A stretch of DNA of 35,925 bases from Saprospiraceae bacterium (GTDB taxonomy: Bacteria; Bacteroidota; Bacteroidia; Chitinophagales; Saprospiraceae): assembly GCA_015490715.1 (NCBI GenBank), contig WFXH01000035.1:1-35925 (forward strand), given 5' to 3'. This document shows positions 8,005 to 15,587 of this stretch, piece by piece. The position numbers and the translations under genes were made by a program. The notes beneath the pieces were generated by a model. The model saw only the letters and a program-made list of their open reading frames with translations. It made no database searches and was not told the origin of the DNA. Position 1 is the stretch's first letter, and each line of letters starts with the position of its first letter.

Positions 8005-10584
8005 ATGCTGTCGAACGAATTTAGTTATCGAAAGTGGAAATGCCAACGGTTTTATACGTGGTTTCTACTGGTGTTTGCATTACTTTTATCCCTTACTGGT
8101 AGTGGCCAGGATTTGGGTTCGATTTGGGATTACACCAATCCCCAGCGCTATCGGATCGAATCCATACGCGTTGAAGGCGCTTATTTTACCGACAAAAACG
8201 CCGTCATCGGTGTGACGGGTTTGCAGGTAGGTGATACCATCAACATACCGGGTGCAGAAATTCAAAACGCCTTACGTGCCCTGTGGAAGCTCCGACTCTT
8301 TACAGACATCGAAATCGGCATTGATAGCGTATACGGCGACAAGGTACACCTTTTTATACACCTCAAAGAGCAACCGCGCCTGTCGGGCTACGCCTTTAAA
8401 GGAGTAAAAAAATCGAAGCATGAAGATTTGATTGAAATCGTAGAGCAGCACCTAAAGAAGGGCAGCATCATCACAGCTAATGCATTGAGTGAAGCCAAGC
8501 TGGCACTGCGCAACCATTACGTCGACAAGGGCTATCTCGATGCATCTGTCGAAGTCGACACAATCCAAGACACCGCACGCCTCAATAGCGTAAAGCTCAT
8601 CTTCAACATCGACAAGGGACCACGTGTCAAGATTCGTGACATAACCTTCGGGGGAAACCGCGTCTTCAGTGATGCGCGTCTGCGACGCCAAATGAAAAAT
8701 ACCAAGCGCATGTACAACCTCTTTAAAAAGAGCAAGTTTGTGCGCGAAGATTACGAAGAGGATAAGCGTCGCCTCATTCAGTTTTACAACCGACATGGCT
8801 ACCGCGATATGCGCATCACCGGTGAAGCCCTCTGGCGCGACGAAAACAACCGCTTGCACATCCACCTTCATATCGACGAAGGGCCACAATACCACTTTCG
8901 TCACATACGATGGAAGGGCAATACCCTTTATTCGGATGAGTACTTGAGTAAAATCTTAGGCATAGAAAAGGGAGATGTATTCAATTCGGACCTCCTCCAA
9001 AAACGGCTCACCTTTAGTCTGGACGGGCGCGATATCAGTTCGCTATACATGGACGACGGCTACTTAGCATTCCGCGCTATCCCCGTCGAGACAGCTGTAG
9101 AGGGCGACTCGATCGACATAGAAATTCGCATCACCGAAGGTCCTCAATTCACGATTGGGGCAGTACGCATCCACGGCAACGACCGCACCCATGAACACGT
9201 CATCCGCCGCGAACTCCGCACCCTCCCAGGGCACACCTTTTCGCGAAGCGACATCATCCGATCTCAGCGCGAAATCATCAACCTCGGTTATTTCAACCCT
9301 GAAAAAATCGGCATCAACACGCCCATCAACCTCAATAGGGGAACCGTCGACATCGATTACACCGTCGAAGAGCGCTCTTCCGACCAATTCGAAATGTCGG
9401 CAGGCTATCAAGGCTATTACGGACTGTTTTCCACCTTCGGATTGGTCTTCAACAACTTCTCCCTCCAAAACATTCGAGATCGAAGCAAGTGGAATCCTCT
9501 GCCCCAGGGAGACGGGCAAAAACTGCAGCTGCGCTTTCAATCCAACGGAAAGGCGTATTATTCCTTCAACTTTTCCTTTATCGAGCCGTGGCTGGGGGGA
9601 AGGAAGCCCCGCCAATTTGCGGTATCGGCCTATCACTCGTTTTATTCGGGTTTCGGACGTGGATTTTTTAAGATCACCAACGGTAGCGTAGCACTGGGCT
9701 CGCGTCTGAGTTGGCCAGACGACAACTTCTTTACGCGTAGCTCTATTAGCATGCAAAACATCCAACTCAGCGACTATCCGCTGTTTTTCGAGATCGAAGG
9801 CAACCTCATCGACTCGGGCAACTTTTACAATTTCTATTTTACACAGACCTTTTCGCGCATTTCCATCTCCGATCCGTTTTTCCCACGTGGCGGCTCGAAA
9901 ATAGAGCTCACCGTGCAGCTTACTCCTCCCTATTCCCTCTTCATCAGAGATTTCAACCCCGAAGACAAGCCCATAGCGGATCGTTATCGCTGGCTCGAAT
10001 ACCACAAGTGGCGATTCAATGCCGACTGGTATTTCAGCATTATCGATAAATTAGTCATACGATCCTATCTCAAGACGGGATTTTTAGGCTACTACAACCG
10101 ACGGCTGGGAGCTCCTCCCTTTGAGCGATTTCGCCTTGGTGTGGATCCTCTTAGTAATCAAACCCAATATGGAATAACGTACCTCGGAGTAGATTTCATC
10201 ACTTTGCGCGGCTACAACTCTCCCCAGGAAGTCGTTGCTCAATCGAGTGTCGAATGGACCAACCAATCTCAACTGGTACTCAACAAGCCCGTCTTCACCA
10301 AGATGGGACTGGAATTGCGGTATCTGTTCCTCTCTACTCCGCAGATCTCCCTCTACGGTATGATCTTTGCCGAGGGCGGCAACGTCTGGGATCGGTTTAG
10401 CGAATTCAACCCCTTTCAGCTCAAGCGTTCCATAGGCGTAGGAGCACGGGCTCAACTGCCGATGATAGGATTGATTGGCGTAGACTGGGGCTTCGGCTTC
10501 GACAAGCCCTGGATTGAAGAGGGATATGCCTCCCCCAAGGATTATTATAGGTATATGGTCATCTTTGGCTTTGAGCCGGAGTGA
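8005..10584 (+). CDS. bamA: Outer membrane protein assembly factor BamA (POTRA-barrel, Omp85 family)
   Basis: The 859-residue product inserts beta-barrel proteins into the outer membrane. After a hydrophobic signal segment (about 17-34) five POTRA-like repeats can be followed: about 49-124, 125-206, 207-293, 296-380 and 381-457. Several have the expected G-N/H-N turns (FGGNRVFSD, WKGNTLYSD, IHGNDRTHE) and the closing G-R/Y-F/D pattern (DKGYLDASV, RHGYRDMRI, NLGYFNPEKI). The rest is a 16-strand-type barrel. The loop-6 motif appears as LRGY (R735), equivalent to V/I-RGF of BamA. The barrel ends GFEPE, with the last aromatic three residues before the end rather than at the very C-terminus. TamA or another Omp85 paralogue is possible, but five POTRA repeats favour BamA. 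The gene is convergent with the membrane-protein gene, 36 bases away. Confidence 0.9.
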   Translation: MLSNEFSYRKWKCQRFYTWFLLVFALLLSLTGSGQDLGSIWDYTNPQRYRIESIRVEGAYFTDKNAVIGVTGLQVGDTINIPGAEIQNALRALWKLRLFTDIEIGIDSVYGDKVHLFIHLKEQPRLSGYAFKGVKKSKHEDLIEIVEQHLKKGSIITANALSEAKLALRNHYVDKGYLDASVEVDTIQDTARLNSVKLIFNIDKGPRVKIRDITFGGNRVFSDARLRRQMKNTKRMYNLFKKSKFVREDYEEDKRRLIQFYNRHGYRDMRITGEALWRDENNRLHIHLHIDEGPQYHFRHIRWKGNTLYSDEYLSKILGIEKGDVFNSDLLQKRLTFSLDGRDISSLYMDDGYLAFRAIPVETAVEGDSIDIEIRITEGPQFTIGAVRIHGNDRTHEHVIRRELRTLPGHTFSRSDIIRSQREIINLGYFNPEKIGINTPINLNRGTVDIDYTVEERSSDQFEMSAGYQGYYGLFSTFGLVFNNFSLQNIRDRSKWNPLPQGDGQKLQLRFQSNGKAYYSFNFSFIEPWLGGRKPRQFAVSAYHSFYSGFGRGFFKITNGSVALGSRLSWPDDNFFTRSSISMQNIQLSDYPLFFEIEGNLIDSGNFYNFYFTQTFSRISISDPFFPRGGSKIELTVQLTPPYSLFIRDFNPEDKPIADRYRWLEYHKWRFNADWYFSIIDKLVIRSYLKTGFLGYYNRRLGAPPFERFRLGVDPLSNQTQYGITYLGVDFITLRGYNSPQEVVAQSSVEWTNQSQLVLNKPVFTKMGLELRYLFLSTPQISLYGMIFAEGGNVWDRFSEFNPFQLKRSIGVGARAQLPMIGLIGVDWGFGFDKPWIEEGYASPKDYYRYMVIFGFEPE

Positions 10585-10620
10585 TTTTTCGTCCTCTATA
10601 CCGTTTTCGCAACGATTTAT

Positions 10621-11541
10621 TCAGCCTCCTTTCCCTCCTTCGTTCTCTTGAGAATTATGGCGAAAGCGCTCAATAGCATCGAATTGTCTGTAAATCCAGC
10701 TGACAAGTATGGCCACCAATACGGCCATCAGGGAGAGCACACTCAAAGTGTACATATCTCCCGTAAAGCTCAAGCGGAGTAAAATCGTCGACAGCGTTAA
10801 GGCAGAGGTGCGCAATACCAGTGAGTATTTCGGTCCGTACCACAGCGTAGCCAGCACCAAGAGCACATCAAACAAAATCATGATCGTAAACATATCTTTA
10901 AAAAACACATGGCTCACGGAATCCATTACAAAAGTGCCCTTGTAGACATTTATTGTAAAACCCAGTAACTCATAAAATCCAAGGACAAAAAACACGCCAA
11001 GCATCAACACGGCCACGTACTTTTTGAGCTGGACAAAGCCCTTACGCAAGGTGGGATCGTCGGAGATGGGTTTGTGCGGCTGAAGCTGATAGTACAACAT
11101 GGTCAATCCATACAGGGCTACGGAGGTAAAAGTGATGAGTGTGATTTCATAAAACAGTTGGCGCTGCTGAAGGAGGTTGTCGGCTTCTAAGTAGTTACCG
11201 AGGTGTTCGAAAAAATAGCGCATGACAAACAGCGACATGATTTCAAACTGCTTGCCCACAGAATACGCCACCGAAAAGGGGATGGTGTAAATCATGGCCA
11301 TGACCTCCCAAACCAAGATGACGCTAAAGGCGACGTAAAATCCCAGAAAGTAGTTGTGTAAAATGTCGGGAATACCGCGTATGACAATCCAATCGGAACG
11401 CAAGAATAGGGGTATACTGCCCGCGACAAACAACCCAATGATGGCTGTGACGACGGCTATTTTTCTGGCCGCAACGAGTATCTCTGGCTGTAAAATAGTA
11501 TCAACCCATATTGTGAGCTGTCGCATCACGTGGCAAGCCAA
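10621..11541 (-). CDS. Unidentified multi-pass inner-membrane protein
   Basis: I do not recognise this 306-residue protein. About seven hydrophobic segments are visible: residues 27-47, 62-95 (long, possibly two), 129-151, 174-196, 217-235, 245-258 and 267-285. Charged or polar loops between them include GNYLEADNLLQQRQ and QPHKPISDDPTLRKG, and the C-terminal tail is hydrophilic (QFDAIERFRHNSQENEGG). I see no Walker, transporter or catalytic motif. A loop reading RLSFTGDMYTLS lies just before the last segment. The start is the ATG at 11541; an alternative ATG at 11526 is in frame. It begins 15 bases after the rpiB stop on the same strand, so it is probably co-transcribed with rpiB, though no functional link to sugar isomerisation is evident. 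Reading quality is that of a normal conserved gene with no frameshift. Confidence 0.7.
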   Translation of the reverse strand: MACHVMRQLTIWVDTILQPEILVAARKIAVVTAIIGLFVAGSIPLFLRSDWIVIRGIPDILHNYFLGFYVAFSVILVWEVMAMIYTIPFSVAYSVGKQFEIMSLFVMRYFFEHLGNYLEADNLLQQRQLFYEITLITFTSVALYGLTMLYYQLQPHKPISDDPTLRKGFVQLKKYVAVLMLGVFFVLGFYELLGFTINVYKGTFVMDSVSHVFFKDMFTIMILFDVLLVLATLWYGPKYSLVLRTSALTLSTILLRLSFTGDMYTLSVLSLMAVLVAILVSWIYRQFDAIERFRHNSQENEGGKGG

Positions 11542-11556
11542 TCAATCAGTGCAATT

Positions 11557-12000
11557 TTATTCTTCCAAGGGCACCAGGGGGATTTTCAAGATTCGACGGA
11601 GGTGTCTACCACCATCAAACGATGTAGTGATGAAGACGTCGAAGATGCGCAGGGCTTCTTCTGGTTGAATAAATCGGGCAGGCAAGGCCAGCACATTGGC
11701 GTTGTTGTGTTTGCGTGCGAGTCGAGCGATTTCTTCCGTCCAACAGAGCGCCGCCCGTATGGGCTGATGTTTATTGGCCGTCATGGCTGCCCCATTACCC
11801 GAGCCGCACAACACCACTCCAAAATTGGCCTCGCCGTTTTCGACATCTTCGGCAACGGGATGCACGTGGTCCGGATAGTCCGCCGGCGCCTCCGAATCCG
11901 TCCCCCGATCAATGACCTGAATGCCCTTTTCTTTCATGTATTGAATGAGCCGTTGTTTTAAGGCATATCCGGCATGGTCGGAGCCAATCGAGATAGTCAT
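11557..12000 (-). CDS. rpiB: Ribose-5-phosphate isomerase B
   Basis: RpiB interconverts ribose 5-phosphate and ribulose 5-phosphate in the non-oxidative pentose phosphate pathway, in the cytosol. The 147-residue product has the full family pattern: SDHAGYALK (D8-H9, sugar ring opening), DYPDHVHPVAEDV, then VVLCGSGNGAAMTANK with the catalytic Cys at C65 and the anion-binding glycine loop at 66-70, and RKHNNANVLALPARF with H98 and N99-N100. Length is normal for the family. The C-terminus (FDGGRHLRRILKI) matches the usual F-GGRH-RRV-KI ending. LacAB-type isomerases are the main alternative, but the Cys-containing CGSGNG loop fits RpiB. It is the first gene of a probable two-gene unit with the downstream membrane protein. 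Confidence 0.95.
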   Translation of the reverse strand: MTISIGSDHAGYALKQRLIQYMKEKGIQVIDRGTDSEAPADYPDHVHPVAEDVENGEANFGVVLCGSGNGAAMTANKHQPIRAALCWTEEIARLARKHNNANVLALPARFIQPEEALRIFDVFITTSFDGGRHLRRILKIPLVPLEE

Positions 12001-12030
12001 TGGTGTTATGGGGTTTTTGATTGTCGCTCA

Positions 12031-12038
12031 CAAAAATA
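12031..12038 (-). promoter_or_regulatory. -7 element (TATTTTTG) for rpiB
   Basis: On the minus strand TATTTTTG matches TAnnTTTG exactly and ends 30 bases before the rpiB ATG. This gives a short leader of about 20-25 bases. No clear -33 TTG at the usual spacing. Confidence 0.5.
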
Positions 12039-12129
12039 CGCATTTCACCGCATCGTAGTATGGTGACATATCTTGCCCAAGGGCACATCTGCTATCTTAG
12101 CGCTATGATCAAACGACATATACATCTCG

Positions 12130-13137
12130 ATGGACGTAGCAGCACTGTTAAAAGGAGATAGATCTGCTTTGAGTAAGGCCATCACTTTAGTGGAAAGCCG
12201 GCGCGAAGAAGATTTCGGCAAGCGCTGGTCGCTCCTGGAAGCCGTACTTCCGTACACGGGCAAAGCAGCACGAATAGCAATTAGCGGTCCACCAGGGGTG
12301 GGGAAGAGCACTTTTATCGACAAGTTGGGCATGTATCTGATCGAGCAAGGTCACAAGGTGGGCGTCATAGCCATCGATCCCAGCAGTGCACTCAGTGGCG
12401 GCAGTATCATGGGCGATAAGACGCGCATGTCCCAATTGGCACGGCATCCTCATGCATTTATTCGCCCGAGTCCGGCCGGCGATGTACTTGGTGGGATCGC
12501 TGCGCGCACCCCGGAGGTGGTCTTGCTCATGGACGCTGCAGGTTACGATTTTATACTCATCGAAACCGTAGGAGTGGGGCAGAGCGAATTTGCCGCGCGG
12601 CATCTGGTCGACTATTTTATACTCCTCATTGCTCCCGGCGCAGGAGATATGCTCCAGGGCATAAAACGCGGTATTCTCGACATCGCCGATATGCTCATCA
12701 TCCACAAAGCCGATGGGACATACCTGCCACTTGCACAAAAGAGCTACCAACACTATCGCCAAGTGTTGCGCCTGCGTCCGCCGAATCCTGCAGGCGACGA
12801 GGTGAGTCTCCTCACAGTCTCCTCCTTAGAAAACCGCGGTATCGATCAAGTCTATGCAAAAATCACAGAGTTTCTGCAGCGTGCCAAACAAAGCGGATAT
12901 CTTCACAATTTGCGAATATCGCAACAGCACTTTTGGTTTGAGCAGGAGAGCAAACATCAAGTGTTGGATATACTCATGGCCCAGCCGTCAATAAAACGGG
13001 TCTTTGAGCGTTTAGCAAATGAAGTTGTACGCGGCAAGCAGCACTATATCTCCGCATTGAAAGCGTTTGTAGGTGAAGTCTATCGTTACCTATCCGATTG
13101 TGATGGCCCTAATCGCGCTGACAGCGATGAGCCGTAA
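12130..13137 (+). CDS. meaB: MeaB/ArgK-type GTPase, methylmalonyl-CoA mutase metallochaperone
   Basis: A G3E-family P-loop GTPase that guards and loads the cobalamin cofactor of methylmalonyl-CoA mutase. In the 335-residue product the Walker A is GPPGVGKS (53-60). It is followed by AIDPSSALSGGSIMGDKTRM (81-100), RPSPAGDVLGG (112-122) and the ETVGVGQSE switch (145-153), all diagnostic of MeaB/ArgK. The guanine-specificity motif, usually NKAD, reads HKAD here (192-195), a one-base change from AAC to CAC. The C-terminal part carries the helical dimerisation arm. The mutase itself is not in this window, so the partner must lie elsewhere in the genome. The ATG at 12130 is chosen because the ATG at 12105 is out of frame. 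The last 65 bases overlap the M23 peptidase gene. Confidence 0.93.
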   Translation: MDVAALLKGDRSALSKAITLVESRREEDFGKRWSLLEAVLPYTGKAARIAISGPPGVGKSTFIDKLGMYLIEQGHKVGVIAIDPSSALSGGSIMGDKTRMSQLARHPHAFIRPSPAGDVLGGIAARTPEVVLLMDAAGYDFILIETVGVGQSEFAARHLVDYFILLIAPGAGDMLQGIKRGILDIADMLIIHKADGTYLPLAQKSYQHYRQVLRLRPPNPAGDEVSLLTVSSLENRGIDQVYAKITEFLQRAKQSGYLHNLRISQQHFWFEQESKHQVLDILMAQPSIKRVFERLANEVVRGKQHYISALKAFVGEVYRYLSDCDGPNRADSDEP

Positions 13138-14812
13138 TTATGCTCAGTCCTCAGCAACATCCCACCCATTTCCTTCGGCGTATGAGAGCCCCGTACTCTT
13201 TACGCCACGCATCTCTGGCTCATTTGGAGAGCTGCGCCCGGGGCATTTTCATGCGGGTATCGACATCAAATCCCCCACGCGACGGGTTGGTGCACCCATT
13301 CATGCCGTAGCCGACGGCTATGTCTACCGCATCAAAGTCCAGGAAAGAGGATACGGCAAGGCGTTGTACATCCGCCATCGCGGTGGTTATATCAGCGTCT
13401 ATGCCCATCTCGACTCCTTTGCACCAGCTATCGAGGCGCTCGTCGAATCGCTCCAATACCGTCGCCGCCAGTACGCCATCGATTACTATCCTAAAGCGCA
13501 CGAATGGCCCGTTCGAAAAGGGGAAAAAATCGGCACCTTAGGCAATACAGGCAACTCCACGGGGCCACACCTGCACTTCGAATGGCGCAAAGCTGGCGGC
13601 ACCATCGCCGTACATCCACTGCTCTACCATCCCGACCTGTATAAGGACAATATTCCTCCCACCATCCAACAGGTGCGCTTCGTCCTTCTCGACAGAGATT
13701 TTCATCCGCATTATCGAAAGACCATTGCCCTTCCCAAAAACGGCACCAATAACTACCTGCACCGAGATACCCTTTTATTGCCCGCGGGATATATCGGAAT
13801 ACTCTTGCGGGGATTCGACCGCATCAATGGCACGGCCAACAAGGTAGATTTCCATTCCATCACCGTGCGCGTAGATAGCAGTACCGTGTTTCGATACTAC
13901 ATCGATGCGGTGCAGTTTAGCAAACAACGCTATATCTATGCGCATATCGATTACGGCAGTTATGTGCGCAAGCGGCAATACTGGCATCGATGCTATCGTT
14001 TGCCGGGCAATGCGCTTCCTCTGTACCCCTATCTCGCCAACGAAGGAGTGTTTTATCTCACCCCTGGAAGCACAAAGTCGGTGGAAATCATCGCTCGCGA
14101 TTTTCACGGCAACACCACCACTGCGCGCTTTGTACTCAAGGGAAATCTGGATCAAACCATCGACATCCACACCGACAGCACGGGATACTATCTCGATTTC
14201 ACGAAGGCCCATACCCTACATCAAGGGCCCCTCCAGTTGCGCATTCCATCCTATAGTTTTTATCAAAACTTCTTCCTCGACATTCGCCCGCCTTCCTCCC
14301 TTTACGAGCCCTTTCACATTGGAGCAGATACCATACCCGTACACCGCTACATCACCTTGCACATCGATATACCAACCGACAGCATCGTTGCTCAAAGGGA
14401 AAAGATGGTCCTGACATACCTTACAAGGGATTTGAAAAGAGAGAGCTGGGGTGGGCAATGGAAGGGCGGATCGTTTGTCGTCGATATTCGAAAACTGGGG
14501 GTGTTTCAACTCCATTGGGACACTGTGGCTCCAACGATCGCGCCTCTATGGGTGCGAAAATCCGTGCGGTATGGCGATGTGTTGAAGTGGAGGATTGAGG
14601 ACAATCTACCTACCACGGGCAAGGCCAGGCCCCTCAAGGTCGAAGGCCAGCTCAACGATCAGTGGACACTCGTCCACTACGATCCCAAAACCCGCACGGC
14701 CTCCCTTCGCATCTCCAGGCGATGGAAGCCGGGCACTTATGCGCTACGCATTAAGGCCATCGACGACCGGAACAACACACGCGTCTGGCAAAGCCCCATT
14801 GTCATACGATAA
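13073..14812 (+). CDS. M23 (LytM-type) metallopeptidase, exported
   Basis: The 579-residue product has a signal peptide (about 1-25, ending TAMSRNYAQS) and so acts in the periplasm or at the outer membrane. The LytM zinc site is complete: FHAGIDI with H60 and D64, and GPHLHFE with H166 and H168. Between them lies an insert of about 30 residues after VYAHLDSFAP (LVESLQYRRRQYAIDYYP) that lengthens the catalytic domain. Such peptidases cut peptide cross-links of peptidoglycan; some members act as non-catalytic activators, but here all metal ligands are present. The remaining 390 residues are beta-rich, Ig-like and of unknown role. The gene begins inside the end of meaB (65-base overlap, different frame), so it may be translationally coupled. 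It is convergent with the response regulator gene, leaving a 29-base gap. Confidence 0.9.
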   Translation: MKSIVTYPIVMALIALTAMSRNYAQSSATSHPFPSAYESPVLFTPRISGSFGELRPGHFHAGIDIKSPTRRVGAPIHAVADGYVYRIKVQERGYGKALYIRHRGGYISVYAHLDSFAPAIEALVESLQYRRRQYAIDYYPKAHEWPVRKGEKIGTLGNTGNSTGPHLHFEWRKAGGTIAVHPLLYHPDLYKDNIPPTIQQVRFVLLDRDFHPHYRKTIALPKNGTNNYLHRDTLLLPAGYIGILLRGFDRINGTANKVDFHSITVRVDSSTVFRYYIDAVQFSKQRYIYAHIDYGSYVRKRQYWHRCYRLPGNALPLYPYLANEGVFYLTPGSTKSVEIIARDFHGNTTTARFVLKGNLDQTIDIHTDSTGYYLDFTKAHTLHQGPLQLRIPSYSFYQNFFLDIRPPSSLYEPFHIGADTIPVHRYITLHIDIPTDSIVAQREKMVLTYLTRDLKRESWGGQWKGGSFVVDIRKLGVFQLHWDTVAPTIAPLWVRKSVRYGDVLKWRIEDNLPTTGKARPLKVEGQLNDQWTLVHYDPKTRTASLRISRRWKPGTYALRIKAIDDRNNTRVWQSPIVIR

Positions 14813-14841
14813 TGACGCACTATTTTGTCACCTATAGCACT

Positions 14842-15558
14842 TCAACAAGATTCAAGGAGTCGAAAGCCATCGCCGTGGATGTTTTCAATACAGAGACTTG
14901 GATCTCTCGACAGGAGTTTGCGCAAGCGAGAGATGTACACATCCATACTGCGGGCAGTGAAATAATTGTCTTCCCCCCATATGCGCTTAAGGGCGTCTTT
15001 TCGCAAGACGACCTGACCCTTTTTGAGGCAGAATAGATGAAGGAGTTGGGCTTCTTTGCGACTGAGGCGGAGTTTTTCGGTCTGTCCGTCATTGCGATAG
15101 GTGAGCTCGCGCGTCTCCGCATCGAAGTGAAAGTGCTTGCCGATATCAAAGCGCGTTTCGACAGGCTCGTCGTCCATGTGGAGGGTGCGTCGTAAGACGG
15201 CTTGGATGCGCAGGAGGAGCTCTTCCGTGTCAAAGGGTTTGGTGATGTAATCGTCACCCCCTACTTGAAAGCCCTTGATGATGTCCTCGCGCAGTGTCTT
15301 AGCCGTGAGGAAGATAATGGGAATCTCTGAGTCGGCCTTTCGGATATCGTTGGCTACCGTAAAACCATCTCGACGGGGTAGCATCACGTCCATGATGATG
15401 AGATCGTATTTACCGCTCTTGAACTTAGTAAAGCCTTCGATGCCGTCTTTTGCACGATCTACCTCGAAATCATGGATTTCGAGATAGTTTTTTAATACAT
15501 CTCCAAAATTTTGATCGTCTTCTACCAGGAGAATGCGCGGTTTGTGCGATGTATCCAT
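14842..15558 (-). CDS. OmpR/PhoB-type response regulator (RprY-like)
   Basis: The 238-residue product has a receiver domain (about 8-122) with the acidic pair D14-D15, the phospho-acceptor D57 in IIMDVMLP, T85 in FLTAK and K107 in ITKPFD. A winged-helix DNA-binding domain follows (about 138-236) with LSRKEAQLLHLFCLKKGQV, DVYISRLRKLL and the terminal IHGDGFRLL hairpin. It binds DNA as a phosphorylated dimer. The gene follows the histidine kinase by 29 bases on the same strand, so the two form a pair. The layout and sequence resemble RprY of Bacteroides, but the regulon is unknown. It is not PorX, which carries a PglZ-type effector domain instead of a winged helix. Confidence 0.94.
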   Translation of the reverse strand: MDTSHKPRILLVEDDQNFGDVLKNYLEIHDFEVDRAKDGIEGFTKFKSGKYDLIIMDVMLPRRDGFTVANDIRKADSEIPIIFLTAKTLREDIIKGFQVGGDDYITKPFDTEELLLRIQAVLRRTLHMDDEPVETRFDIGKHFHFDAETRELTYRNDGQTEKLRLSRKEAQLLHLFCLKKGQVVLRKDALKRIWGEDNYFTARSMDVYISRLRKLLSRDPSLCIENIHGDGFRLLESC

Positions 15559-15587
15559 AGGCAGAGATTGCTTTTTGAGCGTTTAAT

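Noticed and set aside
9064-10005. A 313-codon minus-strand open frame opposite bamA
   Set aside because: Antisense shadow of the barrel region of BamA, without recognisable motifs or a promoter.
10585-10620. Possible terminator hairpin between bamA and the convergent membrane-protein gene
   Set aside because: Only a 4-bp CGTT/AACG stem can be drawn, too weak to call.
12074-12085. TGCCC-AA-GGGCA dyad in the rpiB-meaB divergent spacer
   Set aside because: Arms are only five bases long, so it is easily a chance occurrence; no second copy seen.
14842-15558. Response regulator as PorX, the type IX regulator
   Set aside because: The output domain is a winged helix of the OmpR type, whereas PorX has a PglZ-type phosphatase domain.
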